This document shows positions 26,030-35,169 of a DNA stretch of 64,000 nucleotides, one piece after another (position 1 is the stretch's first letter; each line of letters begins with the position of its first letter). Source of the DNA: Roseivirga sp. 4D4 (GTDB lineage Bacteria > Bacteroidota > Bacteroidia > Cytophagales > Cyclobacteriaceae). The translations under genes were made by a program, and so were the position numbers. Under the pieces are notes generated by a model. It saw only the letters and a program-made list of their open reading frames with translations. It ran no database searches and was not told where the DNA came from. The stretch covers positions 169,001 to 233,000 of the forward strand of contig NZ_MDGP01000001.1 of NCBI RefSeq assembly GCF_001747095.1. The letters are read 5' to 3'.

Positions 26030-26557
26030 TTACCAATTCATCCGTCTTTTTAAGGCTAAAATATGTTCAAGATGGTGTTTCCCGTGCCAGGCATACATTC
26101 CTATCACTACTTTCAATATGTTGATCTCTTTGGTTTCAGGATGTACAAAGGTCTTTTCTAAATCCTCTTTGGTCATGTTTCTTAAAAGTACAACCCAACG
26201 GGCATGTAGAGCTTTGAGTAATGCCAGTGATGTGTCAATCGCTAGGTGCTCATGGTAACCGAGTGATGCAAATGCTTTTTCATCGTAAGCCTTTATAGTC
26301 GGATTGTCTTCAGTCAGCGCCCAGTGGAACCTACAATAACTTCCTATATGACTGTCGGGTACATGGTGAATCACTTGACGTACCGTCCAGCCGTCAGGCC
26401 TGTAAGGAGTATCCAGTTGCGAATCATTCAGCCCTCTTACGGCCGATTCCATTAATGAAGGCAATGCTTCAATCTCATCGATCCATTGGGTGATATGCTG
26501 TTCATCGATTTGATCGGGTTGCTTAAACTCTCCAATTGGATAGCTAAGGTCATTCAT
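26030..26557 (-). CDS. YfiT-like bacillithiol transferase (DinB fold)
   Basis: About 175 residues from the ATG at 26557 (MNDLSYPIGEF); the longer frame would intrude into the upstream aldo/keto reductase. It shows YfiT features: LDTPYRPDGWTVRQVIHHVPDSHIGSYCRFHWAL and the C-terminal WHGKHHLEHILALK, giving the three His of the DinB metal site. Family members are metal-dependent thiol transferases, in bacillithiol-producing bacteria usually detoxifying electrophiles. It is 13 bp downstream of the reductase, so the two are probably one operon. Confidence 0.9.
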   Translation of the reverse strand: MNDLSYPIGEFKQPDQIDEQHITQWIDEIEALPSLMESAVRGLNDSQLDTPYRPDGWTVRQVIHHVPDSHIGSYCRFHWALTEDNPTIKAYDEKAFASLGYHEHLAIDTSLALLKALHARWVVLLRNMTKEDLEKTFVHPETKEINILKVVIGMYAWHGKHHLEHILALKRRMNW

Positions 26558-26570
26558 AGTTTCAAGTTTT

Positions 26571-27470
26571 TTAAGGTACGTTTTCACCTTTGGAAGCCAC
26601 CCACAGTTCAAACCATTGTTGTCTTGTAAGATCAATATCCAGTGAATCTACTGCCGCTTTTACCCTTTCGATCTTTCCGGAGCCTACCAATGGAATAATG
26701 TTGGCTGGGTGTTTAAGCAGCCAGGCATACATGATTTGATCGATCGTTACACCATGTTCATCGCTTATTTTGTGTAACACATTTCTGATGGTCAAGAAGC
26801 GATGGGTTTCACCATTAAAAATGCTACCACCTGAGAGAGGTGACCACGCCATTGGAGGAATACCAACTTCTTGACACAAGTCAATGGTCCCATTATCGAA
26901 TTCCTGTAAAGCAGCTACAGAAATCTCGACTTGATTGGTAACCAAAGGAAAATCCATATGGGCTTGAAGGTTGTCAAACTGCCCTGGTAGATAGTTAGAC
27001 ACACCAAACTCCTGCACCTTGCCAGATTGTCTCAGGTCAGAAAAAGCCCTGGCAATTTCTGAAGGATCACTGAATGGGTCTGGTCTATGGATTAACAGAA
27101 TATCGATTTGTTCGCGCTGCAACTTAGCAAGTGAATTATCAACAGACCAAATGATATGGTCATAGCTAGTATCATAATGTTTGATATAATGATCAGGTCG
27201 GTTTTCTGATAAAAGTTTAATGCCATATTTAGTGATCACCTTTATCCTCTTATTCAGATCTGGAACGGTTCCAAGGGCATTGCCGAAGACTTCTTCGACC
27301 ATATAATCTCCATAGATGTCAGCATGGTCGAAGGTATCTATACCCATTTCTATACATTTTTCGACAAACGAGATAAGCTGATCTTGCGTAAAGTCCCATT
27401 CTGTCAAACGCCACATACCATGGACTATATTGGAAATACTCAGTTTATCGCTTATTTGGATCTGTTTCAT
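26571..27470 (-). CDS. Aldo/keto reductase
   Basis: A 299-residue TIM-barrel oxidoreductase resembling the YdhF subgroup: MGIDTFDHADIYGDYMVEEVFG with catalytic Asp and Tyr, K in KVITKYG, and DILLIHRPDPFSDPSEIARAF. The C-terminal IIPLVGSGKIERVKAAVDS binds the NADPH phosphate. The substrate is unknown. It is transcribed away from the zinc-finger gene at 27585 and is first in a run with YfiT and VOC genes. Confidence 0.92.
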   Translation of the reverse strand: MKQIQISDKLSISNIVHGMWRLTEWDFTQDQLISFVEKCIEMGIDTFDHADIYGDYMVEEVFGNALGTVPDLNKRIKVITKYGIKLLSENRPDHYIKHYDTSYDHIIWSVDNSLAKLQREQIDILLIHRPDPFSDPSEIARAFSDLRQSGKVQEFGVSNYLPGQFDNLQAHMDFPLVTNQVEISVAALQEFDNGTIDLCQEVGIPPMAWSPLSGGSIFNGETHRFLTIRNVLHKISDEHGVTIDQIMYAWLLKHPANIIPLVGSGKIERVKAAVDSLDIDLTRQQWFELWVASKGENVP

Positions 27471-27514
27471 TGATTTTCTCTTTGAACACTAAAATTGGAA
27501 TAAATTTGAAATTT

Positions 27515-27542
27515 TTGCCGTATATAAAGTTTTTTATCTTTG
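27515..27542 (+). promoter_or_regulatory. Consensus Bacteroidota promoter
   Basis: TTG (27515-27517), 17 bases, then TATCTTTG (27535-27542), an exact TAnnTTTG minus-7 element. It lies about 40 bp before the ATG at 27585 in the divergent region between the aldo/keto reductase and the zinc-finger gene. Confidence 0.65.
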
Positions 27543-27584
27543 TGTTGCGTTGGGACGCAAAAAATCAAAACACGGGTCTTTAGA

Positions 27585-27938
27585 ATGAAATCGAGAAAGG
27601 TACATTCCTATAATGGAAAGAAAGCGTACTACGCGAAATTCGGAAGGAAATGGGTGGTTGAGGAAAACGGTGAAGAAGAAGAATTTGTGAATATTGAGGC
27701 AATGATTGACAAGTATCCTGAATTGCTCAATGTAGGTGCCATCAATCTATCTTTTGAAAAAAGGAAATTTGCCCGAGAAGAAGTGCTACCACCGCCTGTG
27801 GTAAGGGAGACAGAAATCCACACGAAATCCGTTACTTGTTATTATTGCTCTGGCTCGGGTGAGATCGTAGGTGGTGTTCCATGTCCTAATTGTAACGGCA
27901 AAGGCACTTTTGTTGTGTCGGATCGAGGTCTCGGTTAA
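27585..27938 (+). CDS. Small protein with a DnaJ-like CxxC zinc finger
   Basis: About 117 residues from the ATG at 27585; the longer frame starting at 27540 would begin within the promoter. An N-terminal beta domain (KVHSYNGKKAYYAKFGRKWVVEENGEEEEF) is followed by a linker and C-Y-Y-C-S-G-S-G with C-P-N-C-N-G-K-G, the CxxCxGxG pairs of a DnaJ-type zinc module. There is no J domain, so it is not DnaJ. The target is unknown. arsC follows after 11 bp and is probably co-transcribed. Confidence 0.8.
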   Translation: MKSRKVHSYNGKKAYYAKFGRKWVVEENGEEEEFVNIEAMIDKYPELLNVGAINLSFEKRKFAREEVLPPPVVRETEIHTKSVTCYYCSGSGEIVGGVPCPNCNGKGTFVVSDRGLG

Positions 27939-27949
27939 TTAATCTGACT

Positions 27950-28291
27950 ATGTTACAAATCCTTCACAATCCGCGGTGTAGAAAAAGCCGCGAGACCTTG
28001 CAGCTTATCCAAGAAACAGGTGTTGACGTTGAGGTTATCGAGTACCTAAAAGATGTGCCGAGCCAAGCAGAGCTTAAGGGCATTATTCAAAAGCTTAATA
28101 TTAGCCCTACTGAACTTCTAAGAAAAGGGGAGGCAATTTTTAAGGAGCAATTCAAAGGGAAGACCCTTACCGATGACGAGTGGATTGAAGTGATGGTCAA
28201 TAATCCTAAGCTGATCGAAAGGCCGATTGTCATTAAAGGGGATAATGCGGTCATCGGAAGACCTCCTGAGAACGTTAAGTCACTTCTTTAA
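27950..28291 (+). CDS. arsC: ArsC-family arsenate reductase-like protein
   Basis: A 113-residue thioredoxin-fold protein of the glutaredoxin-coupled ArsC/Spx group: LHNPRCRKSRETL with the catalytic Cys10, then the RPIVIKGDNAVIGRPPENV block containing the phosphate/arsenate-binding Arg residues. No other ars genes are nearby, so it may be a general thiol reductase and not an arsenic-resistance enzyme. It converges on the arginine decarboxylase with 5 bp between stops. Confidence 0.87.
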   Translation: MLQILHNPRCRKSRETLQLIQETGVDVEVIEYLKDVPSQAELKGIIQKLNISPTELLRKGEAIFKEQFKGKTLTDDEWIEVMVNNPKLIERPIVIKGDNAVIGRPPENVKSLL

Positions 28292-28296
28292 CAAGT

Positions 28297-29682
28297 CTAA
28301 TATCCTAAGATCTTCATCATACTATCATGGTTTTGCTCCTCAGCAAAAACGGTTGTAAACAACTGTCCATCCTCATCTTTGTCTATTAGCACATGCTTTG
28401 GAGCAGGGATCAGACAATGCTGAATACCACCATATCCTCCAAGAGAATCCTGATAAGCCCCAGTGTGAAAGAAGCCAACATATAGCTTTTCATCCTCTTC
28501 AATCAAAGGCATGAAAAGTTCAGATGAGTGCGATTCTGAGTTATAGTAATCCATACTATCACAGGTCAACCCGCCCATATTGATTTTCTGGAATGGATGA
28601 TCCCATTTATTGATAGCCAGGAGGATGAACTTCTGATTCATACCCCAAGCGTCAGGCAAACTGGTGATAAAAGAGCCATCCACCATATACCAAAGCTCCT
28701 TGTCGTTTTGCAACTTCTGATCCAGAACCGAATAGATGATGGCGCCACTTTCACCCACGGTAAATGACCCGAATTCTGTGATGATATTGGGCATCGGGAC
28801 GTTACTCTTATTGCAAATCCATTTTATATTTTCAACTATCTGATCGACCATATAAGCATAGTCGTATTCAAAGGTCATTGAAGTTTTAATAGGGAAACCG
28901 CCTCCAATATCGATAGTGTCGAGTTCAGGGCAGATCTTCTTTAATTCACAATACTTGTACATGAACCTACTTAATTCACTCCAGTAATAAGCTGTGTCTT
29001 TGATGCCCGTATTGATGAAGAAGTGGAGCATCTTTAGCTTAGCGTTAGTACCCTTTATTTGGTCTGTGTATAGGGCATTGATGTCGCTATAGCGAATCCC
29101 AAGTCTGGAGGTATAGAATTCAAAGTTTGGCTCCTCATCGGCCGCTACGCGAATACCAATCTGAAAGTCCTTGTCAATTCTTGACTTGTACTCATCTAGC
29201 TCATTGAGATTGTCTAGTACAGGAATGCAGTTATTGAATCCATCATTGATGAGTTCCTGGATATACTGCACGTATAGTGGTCGCTTAAATCCATTGCAAA
29301 CAATCAGTGCATCCTTATCGATTTTCCCCTTTTGATAAAGACTTTTAACAATCTGTAGGTCAAAGGCTGATGAAGTCTCGATATGACAATCATTGTCAAT
29401 CACTTCGTCTAATACAAATTCGAAATGAGAGGACTTTGTACAGTAGCAATAGGTATAATCACCCTTATAATTGTGCTTTGCGATTGCATCACTAAACCAC
29501 TTTTTTGCCCGTTGGATATTCTCAGCGATTTTCGGGATGTAGGTGATTTTCAAGGGCGTTCCATGCTCTTTTATCACGTCATGGAGCGAGATTCCATGAA
29601 ATTCAAGGTACTTTCCATTTACCTTGAATTCTTCCGTAGGAAACTCGAAAGTCTGGTCTATTAGATCAAAGTAGCTTTTCAC
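28297..29682 (-). CDS. speA: PLP-dependent arginine decarboxylase (fold III)
   Basis: A 461-residue decarboxylase of the ODC/DAP-decarboxylase fold: PLP Lys83 in YCTKSSHF, the Gly-rich DIGGGFPI phosphate site, EFGSFTVGESGAIIY, and the catalytic G-L-T-C-D-S-M-D-Y-Y block near the C-terminus. The long insert and the neighbouring arginase and argS genes favour the Bacteroidota biosynthetic arginine decarboxylase, which makes agmatine for polyamine synthesis; ornithine or carboxynorspermidine as substrate cannot be excluded. It is divergent from the arginase gene. Confidence 0.8.
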   Translation of the reverse strand: MKSYFDLIDQTFEFPTEEFKVNGKYLEFHGISLHDVIKEHGTPLKITYIPKIAENIQRAKKWFSDAIAKHNYKGDYTYCYCTKSSHFEFVLDEVIDNDCHIETSSAFDLQIVKSLYQKGKIDKDALIVCNGFKRPLYVQYIQELINDGFNNCIPVLDNLNELDEYKSRIDKDFQIGIRVAADEEPNFEFYTSRLGIRYSDINALYTDQIKGTNAKLKMLHFFINTGIKDTAYYWSELSRFMYKYCELKKICPELDTIDIGGGFPIKTSMTFEYDYAYMVDQIVENIKWICNKSNVPMPNIITEFGSFTVGESGAIIYSVLDQKLQNDKELWYMVDGSFITSLPDAWGMNQKFILLAINKWDHPFQKINMGGLTCDSMDYYNSESHSSELFMPLIEEDEKLYVGFFHTGAYQDSLGGYGGIQHCLIPAPKHVLIDKDEDGQLFTTVFAEEQNHDSMMKILGY

Positions 29683-29873
29683 TTGGCTTCTGAATTATGA
29701 CAAGGAGCGCAAATATTGTAACAATTCACCAATTCTGAATGCCCATTGGTTGGAAAATATTGAACGAAGTGCTGCACTCATTTTTTTCTCCTCCCATTGG
29801 TGAATGAAGTCTTTCGATTTTTTCACTTTTACCAAGTCAAAAATGTACCTTGTGACTAAGTAAACTTTTAAGG

Positions 29874-30824
29874 ATGAGGAAAATTAGATTGGTTGAAGTG
29901 AGGTCTGAACTGGCAGCAGGTACCCGAGGTGCCAGCATGGGCATAGACGCACTTAAAATCGCAAGTATTAAAAGGCACTCGAACTTCTTTATGCGCTTCG
30001 AGCCTGTAAGTGTCAAGGACGAAAATCAACTCCTTTTTGGTGACCCACAATTTGATTTTGCCAAGTACGGTGAGGGTGTGTTTACCATGCTTAATAGGGT
30101 ATGTGATACCATTACCGAATTGAGAAAGGAACAACTCTTTCCAATCGTATTGGCAGGGGATCATTCTACTGCCGCGGGTACTATCTGTGGCATTAAGCAG
30201 GCCGACCCGGAAAAGCGACTGGGCGTCATATGGATAGACGCACATGCCGACTTCCATTCTCCCTACACTACACCATCCGGTAACATGCATGGTATGCCGC
30301 TGGCCATGGTGACTGCCATTGACAACGAGGCTTGCGAAGTGAATGATGTGGAGGAAGAAACAGAAGCTCTTTGGGAAAGGATCAAGAAGATAGGGGGGAG
30401 AGGCCCTAAAATAGCCCCAAGCGATGTCGTATTCATCGGAGTTAGAGATACAGAGGCTCCCGAGGAACATATTTTGAAAGAACATGGTATTCGAAACTTC
30501 AGCACCGAAGAGGTGAACCAAAAAGGCGTTGAAGCTGTCGCAAGTGAGGCCTTGGAGATACTATCAGAATGCGATCAGGTCTATATATCCTTTGATGTTG
30601 ATAGCCTGGATACTTCAATTTCTACTGGAACGGGTACTCCGGTACCTAATGGTTTGTCAAAGGAGCAGGCTTTCGACCTAAATAGAGAGTTGATAAAAGA
30701 TAAAAGAGTTTGTTGTTGGGAAATTGTGGAGGTGAACCCAACTTTGGACACTGAAAACCGGATGGCGGAGAGTGCTTTCGATATTCTCGAGGCCACAACC
30801 GACTCTCTGATTAAGAATTTCTAA
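29874..30824 (+). CDS. rocF: Arginase/agmatinase-family ureohydrolase
   Basis: A 316-residue binuclear manganese enzyme: AGDHS with His97, W-I-D-A-H-A-D-F-H with Asp122, His124, Asp126 and the carboxylate pair in SFDVDSLD, plus GTGTPVPNGLS. Length and sequence favour arginase; agmatinase would fit the divergent decarboxylase. It converts arginine to ornithine and urea, or agmatine to putrescine. argS starts 3 bp later, giving an arginine-centred cluster. Confidence 0.85.
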   Translation: MRKIRLVEVRSELAAGTRGASMGIDALKIASIKRHSNFFMRFEPVSVKDENQLLFGDPQFDFAKYGEGVFTMLNRVCDTITELRKEQLFPIVLAGDHSTAAGTICGIKQADPEKRLGVIWIDAHADFHSPYTTPSGNMHGMPLAMVTAIDNEACEVNDVEEETEALWERIKKIGGRGPKIAPSDVVFIGVRDTEAPEEHILKEHGIRNFSTEEVNQKGVEAVASEALEILSECDQVYISFDVDSLDTSISTGTGTPVPNGLSKEQAFDLNRELIKDKRVCCWEIVEVNPTLDTENRMAESAFDILEATTDSLIKNF

Positions 30825-30827
30825 TTA

Positions 30828-32630
30828 ATGGAAGAACAGATTAAGCAAGGTATCGCTGACGCCTTGAAAGCATTATATAGCCATGAAGTGGCTGCTGAGG
30901 CAATCGCCTTACAACCCACTCGAAAAGAGTTTGAAGGCACTTATACTTTTGTCACTTTCCCTTTTGCCAGGTTTTCCAAAAAGAACCCTGAAGAAACGGG
31001 TAATGAGATTGGTGCTTACCTAGAAACTCATTGCGAGGTGGTCTCTGGTTTCAATACAGTCAAGGGCTTTTTAAACATCTCTGTATCAGAAGCATCTCAG
31101 GTTCAGAGTTTCATTCAAATGTTCAATGGTAAGGACGTGGCCGCCTCATCACTCTTTGACGTTGCGCCTACTGGCAGAACGGTTGTGGTAGAGTACTCAT
31201 CCCCCAATACCAATAAGCCACTTCATTTAGGACATTTGCGTAATAATTTCCTAGGCAACTCTGTTTCCAGAATCCTAAAAGCCGCTGGAAATGAGGTGCA
31301 TAAGGTACAGATCATCAACGATCGTGGTATTCATATCTGTAAGTCCATGTTGGCATGGTTACGATTTGGCGAAGGTGAAACGCCAGAGACTTCGGGCTTG
31401 AAGGGGGACCATCTGGTAGGTAAATACTATGTAGCTTTTGATAAAGCATTCAAGGCTGAGGTGGCCGATTTAGTAGCCAAAGGTTTTCAGCAAGAACAAG
31501 CTGAAAAAGAAGCACCGATTCTTTTGGAAGCCCAGGAGATGCTCAAGAAATGGGAAGCAAAAGATCCTGAAGTCTACGCACTTTGGGAGAAAATGAATGG
31601 CTGGGTCTATGAAGGCTTTAATGCTACATATGACAAGATGGGGGTTGATTTTGATCAGCTTTACTACGAAAGCGATACTTATTTGATTGGTCGCGATCGT
31701 GTAATGGAAGGCCTTGAAAAAGGTGTGTTCTTTAAAAAAGAAGATGGGTCCGTTTGGGTTGATTTGACCGATGAAGGTCTCGATGAGAAGCTCTTGCTAA
31801 GAAGTGATGGGACCTCTGTTTACATGACGCAGGATATAGGTACTGCACTCATGCGCTTCGATGATTACCCAGGATTGAGTCAACTGATTTATACCGTGGG
31901 TAATGAACAAGAGTACCATTTCAAAGTCCTCTTCCTGATCCTTAAGAAACTCGGCTACCATTGGGCGTCTTCATGCTATCACCTTTCTTATGGAATGGTA
32001 GACCTTCCTTCCGGGAAGATGAAGTCAAGAGAGGGCACAGTGGTCGATGCGGATGATTTAATGCAGGAAATGGCGAATACCGCTAAGTCAAGAACTGAAG
32101 AACTCGGCAAAATCGATGGCTTTTCAGAGGATCAGGCCAGTGAGCTTTATGAAATGCTTGGCCTTGGCGCCATCAAGTACTTCTTACTGAAAGTCGATCC
32201 GCGAAAGCGAATGCTATTCAATCCTGAAGAATCAATCGAGTTTCAGGGAAATACAGGGCCTTTTATTCAATATACCCATGCACGAATCAGTTCTATCCTA
32301 AGAAAAGCGAATCAGCTTGGGGTGAGTTTTGACGCTGAAAATTTCGATCAGGTCAATGAAATCCATCAAATGGAAAAGGACTTGATTTACGCCTTAGGTC
32401 TTTATCCAGAAAAGTTAAAGGCTGCTGCGGAGGCTTATTCACCCGCTGTGATTGCTCAGTATGTGTATGATTTGGCAAAAGATTATAATCGATTCTATGC
32501 CGAACTCTCCATCTTCAATGAGTCGGACAAAAACTTGCAGCAATTTAGGGTAGCTCTTTCTGCTTTAACAGCACAAACCATTAAGGTCAGTATGGGTTTA
32601 CTAGGGGTTGATGTTCCCGATAGAATGTAA
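30828..32630 (+). CDS. argS: Arginyl-tRNA synthetase
   Basis: A 600-residue class I synthetase that charges tRNA-Arg. The HIGH motif appears as H-L-G-H in NTNKPLHLGHLRNN, and the KMSKS equivalent as G-K-M-K-S-R-E-G. The N-terminal Add-1 domain and the C-terminal anticodon-binding DALR domain, ending in GLLGVDVPDRM, are present. It follows arginase by 3 bp and abuts menA. Confidence 0.97.
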   Translation: MEEQIKQGIADALKALYSHEVAAEAIALQPTRKEFEGTYTFVTFPFARFSKKNPEETGNEIGAYLETHCEVVSGFNTVKGFLNISVSEASQVQSFIQMFNGKDVAASSLFDVAPTGRTVVVEYSSPNTNKPLHLGHLRNNFLGNSVSRILKAAGNEVHKVQIINDRGIHICKSMLAWLRFGEGETPETSGLKGDHLVGKYYVAFDKAFKAEVADLVAKGFQQEQAEKEAPILLEAQEMLKKWEAKDPEVYALWEKMNGWVYEGFNATYDKMGVDFDQLYYESDTYLIGRDRVMEGLEKGVFFKKEDGSVWVDLTDEGLDEKLLLRSDGTSVYMTQDIGTALMRFDDYPGLSQLIYTVGNEQEYHFKVLFLILKKLGYHWASSCYHLSYGMVDLPSGKMKSREGTVVDADDLMQEMANTAKSRTEELGKIDGFSEDQASELYEMLGLGAIKYFLLKVDPRKRMLFNPEESIEFQGNTGPFIQYTHARISSILRKANQLGVSFDAENFDQVNEIHQMEKDLIYALGLYPEKLKAAAEAYSPAVIAQYVYDLAKDYNRFYAELSIFNESDKNLQQFRVALSALTAQTIKVSMGLLGVDVPDRM

Positions 32631-33521
32631 ATGAAAAACTGGATAGTCGCTTTTAGGTTAAGGACACTGCCCTTGGCATTGGCTTCGATTGGTATGGGGG
32701 CTTTCCTTGCGGGGGCATCAGGCAATTTCGATGCACTTGTTTTCGGCTTGTGTGCTCTGACAACCATCTTTCTGCAGGTACTTTCCAACCTGGCCAATGA
32801 CTACGGTGACTCTATTCACGGTGCTGATAGCACTGAAAGACAAGGCCCCTCTCGGGCAGTGCAATCTGGTGCGATCACTAAAGCACAAATGAAACGGGCC
32901 ATTCTAATCTTTGTATTGCTTTCCTTGGCAAGTGGTATAGCCTTGATATATGTGGCTTTCGGTTGGATGAGTTTCAATTTTAACTTATTCCTTGGCATTG
33001 GCGCATTGGCCATCTTAGCGGCCATAACTTATACCGCAGGGTATAAGCCCTATGGTTATGCGGGCCTCGGGGATATCAGTGTCTTGATATTCTTTGGTTT
33101 TGTTGCTGTGATGGGTAGTGCCTTTTTGTATGAGCAAAGCTTAAATTGGAACTATCTGTTGCCCGCTATTTCAGTGGGATTCTTTTCTGTGGCCGTGTTG
33201 AATGTAAATAACATCAGAGATATTGAGTCAGATGAGAAGGCAGGGAAACGATCTATCCCTGTTAGACTAGGTAGAGATGCTGCTGTCAGGTATCATTGGT
33301 TTCTTCTTTTTTCCGGTTTTGCTGCCGCTTTGGTCTATGTGGCGCTCAACTACGTTGCTGTTACTCAGTTTCTGTTTGTACTCAGCTTACCATTGTTGCT
33401 AGTCAATGCAAGAGCAGTCCACTCAAAAAGGAATGCCGCTGAACTCGATCCGTTTTTGAAGCAAATGGCCTTGTCAACTTTGCTTTTCGTTGTTCTTTTT
33501 GGTCTGGGGAGCCTCTTATAA
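32631..33521 (+). CDS. menA: 1,4-dihydroxy-2-naphthoate octaprenyltransferase (menaquinone synthesis)
   Basis: A 296-residue UbiA-type prenyltransferase with eight or nine membrane helices. The first Asp-rich motif is N-L-A-N-D-Y-G-D in a QVLSNLANDYGDSIHG context, and the second is the NNIRDIESDEKAGKRSIPVRLG block. It attaches the isoprenoid tail to DHNA. It starts on the base after the argS stop. Menaquinone is the electron carrier feeding the cbb3 chain encoded further on. Confidence 0.92.
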   Translation: MKNWIVAFRLRTLPLALASIGMGAFLAGASGNFDALVFGLCALTTIFLQVLSNLANDYGDSIHGADSTERQGPSRAVQSGAITKAQMKRAILIFVLLSLASGIALIYVAFGWMSFNFNLFLGIGALAILAAITYTAGYKPYGYAGLGDISVLIFFGFVAVMGSAFLYEQSLNWNYLLPAISVGFFSVAVLNVNNIRDIESDEKAGKRSIPVRLGRDAAVRYHWFLLFSGFAAALVYVALNYVAVTQFLFVLSLPLLLVNARAVHSKRNAAELDPFLKQMALSTLLFVVLFGLGSLL

Positions 33522-33527
33522 TACTTC

Positions 33528-33552
33528 TGGTCAAAAATTTTGAGGTTGACCA
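33528..33552. promoter_or_regulatory. Inverted repeat upstream of the Crp/Fnr gene
   Basis: TGGTCAA (33528-33534) and TTGACCA (33546-33552) are perfect 7-bp arms around 11 bases, 32 bp before the regulator start. It could be an autoregulatory operator. The spacing differs from a classical FNR box. Confidence 0.4.
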
Positions 33553-33584
33553 AGTGTAGATTACTTTAGTAAAAAAACCATTCT

Positions 33585-34307
33585 ATGAGCCTTAATAAAT
33601 CAAGCCAATTGAATGTTCAGTGTCAGTTCTGCAAATCGAGAACTGACTCTCATTTTGCTGATTTGCCAGAAGAAGATCTGAGTATTCTGTCTGCTCATAA
33701 GTCCTGTGTTACTTACAAAAAGGGACAAAACCTGTTTTATGAAGGGACTAGACCTATGGGTATTTTTTGTATCAACTATGGTAAGGTCAAAGTCTATAAA
33801 ATGGGTTCGAATGGTAAAGAACAGATTCTTTTCATTGCCCAGCCTGGAGACTTTTTAGGATATAGGTCATTGTTGAGCGAAGAGTTCTATGGAGCGTCTG
33901 CTGCGGTGATTGAGCAAGCTGCTATTTGTTTTATTCCCAAGAGTGACTTCTTGACAATTTTGAATAAGAATCCTGCATTTTTCAATAAGCTTATGAAGGC
34001 GGTATGTCATGAGTTGGGGGTAATGGAGGATAAACTAGCTCAACTTGCTCAGAAGTCTGTAAGAGAGCGTTTGGCAGCTACTATTTTAATGCTCAAAGAA
34101 ACCTATGGTATGGAAGGAGAAGGGAGTGATTTAATCGACATAGCCCTTTCCAGAGAAGACCTAGCCAATATAGTCGGTACTGCAACTGAGACGGTAATTA
34201 GGTTGCTATCTGAGTTTAAATCAGATGGTTTGATTGGCCTTGAGGGTAAGAAAATCAAGGTGATGGATACCCAAAAATTAGTACACGAAGCAGACTTCTA
34301 TGGATAA
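33585..34307 (+). CDS. Crp/Fnr-family transcriptional regulator
   Basis: A 240-residue regulator with an N-terminal C13-x2-C16 and further Cys (near 46), a cyclic-nucleotide-like beta-barrel (KGQNLFYEGTRPMGIFCINYGKVKVYK), a long dimer helix (RERLAATILML) and the winged HTH (SREDLANIVGTATETVIRLLSEF). The cysteines resemble the Fe-S ligands of FNR, so oxygen sensing is plausible but not proven. It lies just upstream of the microaerobic genes, where two TGAT-N4-ATCA sites are found. Confidence 0.92.
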   Translation: MSLNKSSQLNVQCQFCKSRTDSHFADLPEEDLSILSAHKSCVTYKKGQNLFYEGTRPMGIFCINYGKVKVYKMGSNGKEQILFIAQPGDFLGYRSLLSEEFYGASAAVIEQAAICFIPKSDFLTILNKNPAFFNKLMKAVCHELGVMEDKLAQLAQKSVRERLAATILMLKETYGMEGEGSDLIDIALSREDLANIVGTATETVIRLLSEFKSDGLIGLEGKKIKVMDTQKLVHEADFYG

Positions 34308-34331
34308 ACATGACTTTTATCATGTTTTTCT

Positions 34332-34345
34332 CTGATACCCATCAA
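34332..34345. promoter_or_regulatory. Candidate FNR box before the stress protein/ccoI unit
   Basis: CTGAT-ACCC-ATCAA matches TTGAT-N4-ATCAA with one mismatch. It is centred about 60 bp before the universal stress protein start and after the Crp/Fnr gene. A short hairpin (34306-34327, AAACATGA/TCATGTTT followed by TT) just before it may terminate the regulator transcript. Confidence 0.5.
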
Positions 34346-34398
34346 TAGCCTCCCATACTCACTCAAGTACTTTTGATTATTAATTTGAATCAAAGGTC

Positions 34399-35166
34399 TT
34401 GAAACACAAAATACTCTTAGCAACAAATGCAGATAACGGTTTTGACAATCTGATCTCAGATATGTTGAGTCTTTTGAATAAGACGCACAAGAAGTACGTT
34501 TCGGCTTTTTCTCCCCAAAACTTTCATTCCAAAGACCTTGTCACGGCCAACGCTCAAGATCAGGGCGTGAACCTGGCGCTAGATGGCCTTGTCAAAGACT
34601 ATGAGGCTGAGATTATTTTAGAAAAAGAGGCGGCTAAACAGAACGTTGAGTTTGAATGGATAAGTGAGAAGATGGATCATGAACGCTTATCTAGTTTTAG
34701 TGTAGTGTTTGATCTTTTGATCTTGGAATTGGAGGCTTTTAAGGAGTGCGATACCAAGGTGCTAGATGAGATGCTTAGTGCCATTAAGTGCCCAGTGCTT
34801 TTGTTGCCAAGGAATTGGGAAGTTGAGAACCTAGTCATTTTTCATGATGGGTCAATCGACTCGGTAAAAATGGTCAAGAATTTCCTTAACATGTTCAATC
34901 CCAATCTTAGAGATATTCCACTGTCCGTATTGATTAGTCAACCTTCGGCAAAATATGATGTGGAAGCTGAAAAGATCTTTATTGATTATCTAAAGCTCTT
35001 TTTCAAAGATTTAGGCGTTCAGCTTATTCAAGGAGAACCAATGGATAATCTTGATCAGGCGATCGTTTATAATAGTCATAAGCCCTTTCTAATGTTAGGG
35101 GTCAATGGATATCAAATAAGTGGAAAACAGCTGATGGAAGCTCCAACATTTCTTTTTAAGGGATAG
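34399..35166 (+). CDS. Universal stress protein-like protein
   Basis: A 255-residue protein starting with TTG (no ATG before residue 22). It has the alternating alpha/beta pattern of two degenerate UspA-like domains: KHKILLATNADNGF at the start, ISAIKCPVLLLPRNWEVENLVIFHDGS in the middle and KPFLMLGVNGYQISGKQL at the end. The canonical ATP-binding G-x2-G-x9-G-S/T motif is not clear, so nucleotide binding is doubtful. It is 3 bp upstream of ccoI, so likely co-transcribed with cbb3 assembly genes. Confidence 0.78.
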   Translation: MKHKILLATNADNGFDNLISDMLSLLNKTHKKYVSAFSPQNFHSKDLVTANAQDQGVNLALDGLVKDYEAEIILEKEAAKQNVEFEWISEKMDHERLSSFSVVFDLLILELEAFKECDTKVLDEMLSAIKCPVLLLPRNWEVENLVIFHDGSIDSVKMVKNFLNMFNPNLRDIPLSVLISQPSAKYDVEAEKIFIDYLKLFFKDLGVQLIQGEPMDNLDQAIVYNSHKPFLMLGVNGYQISGKQLMEAPTFLFKG

Positions 35167-35169
35167 GTC

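Noticed and set aside
29868..30521. 217-codon minus-strand ORF antisense to arginase
   Set aside because: The plus-strand frame carries all metal ligands of the ureohydrolase family; the antisense frame has no family features.
33585..33599. Promoter for the Crp/Fnr gene at TTG 33546 with TACTTTAG 33562
   Set aside because: The spacing is only 13 bases and the minus-7 element has a mismatch; not convincing.
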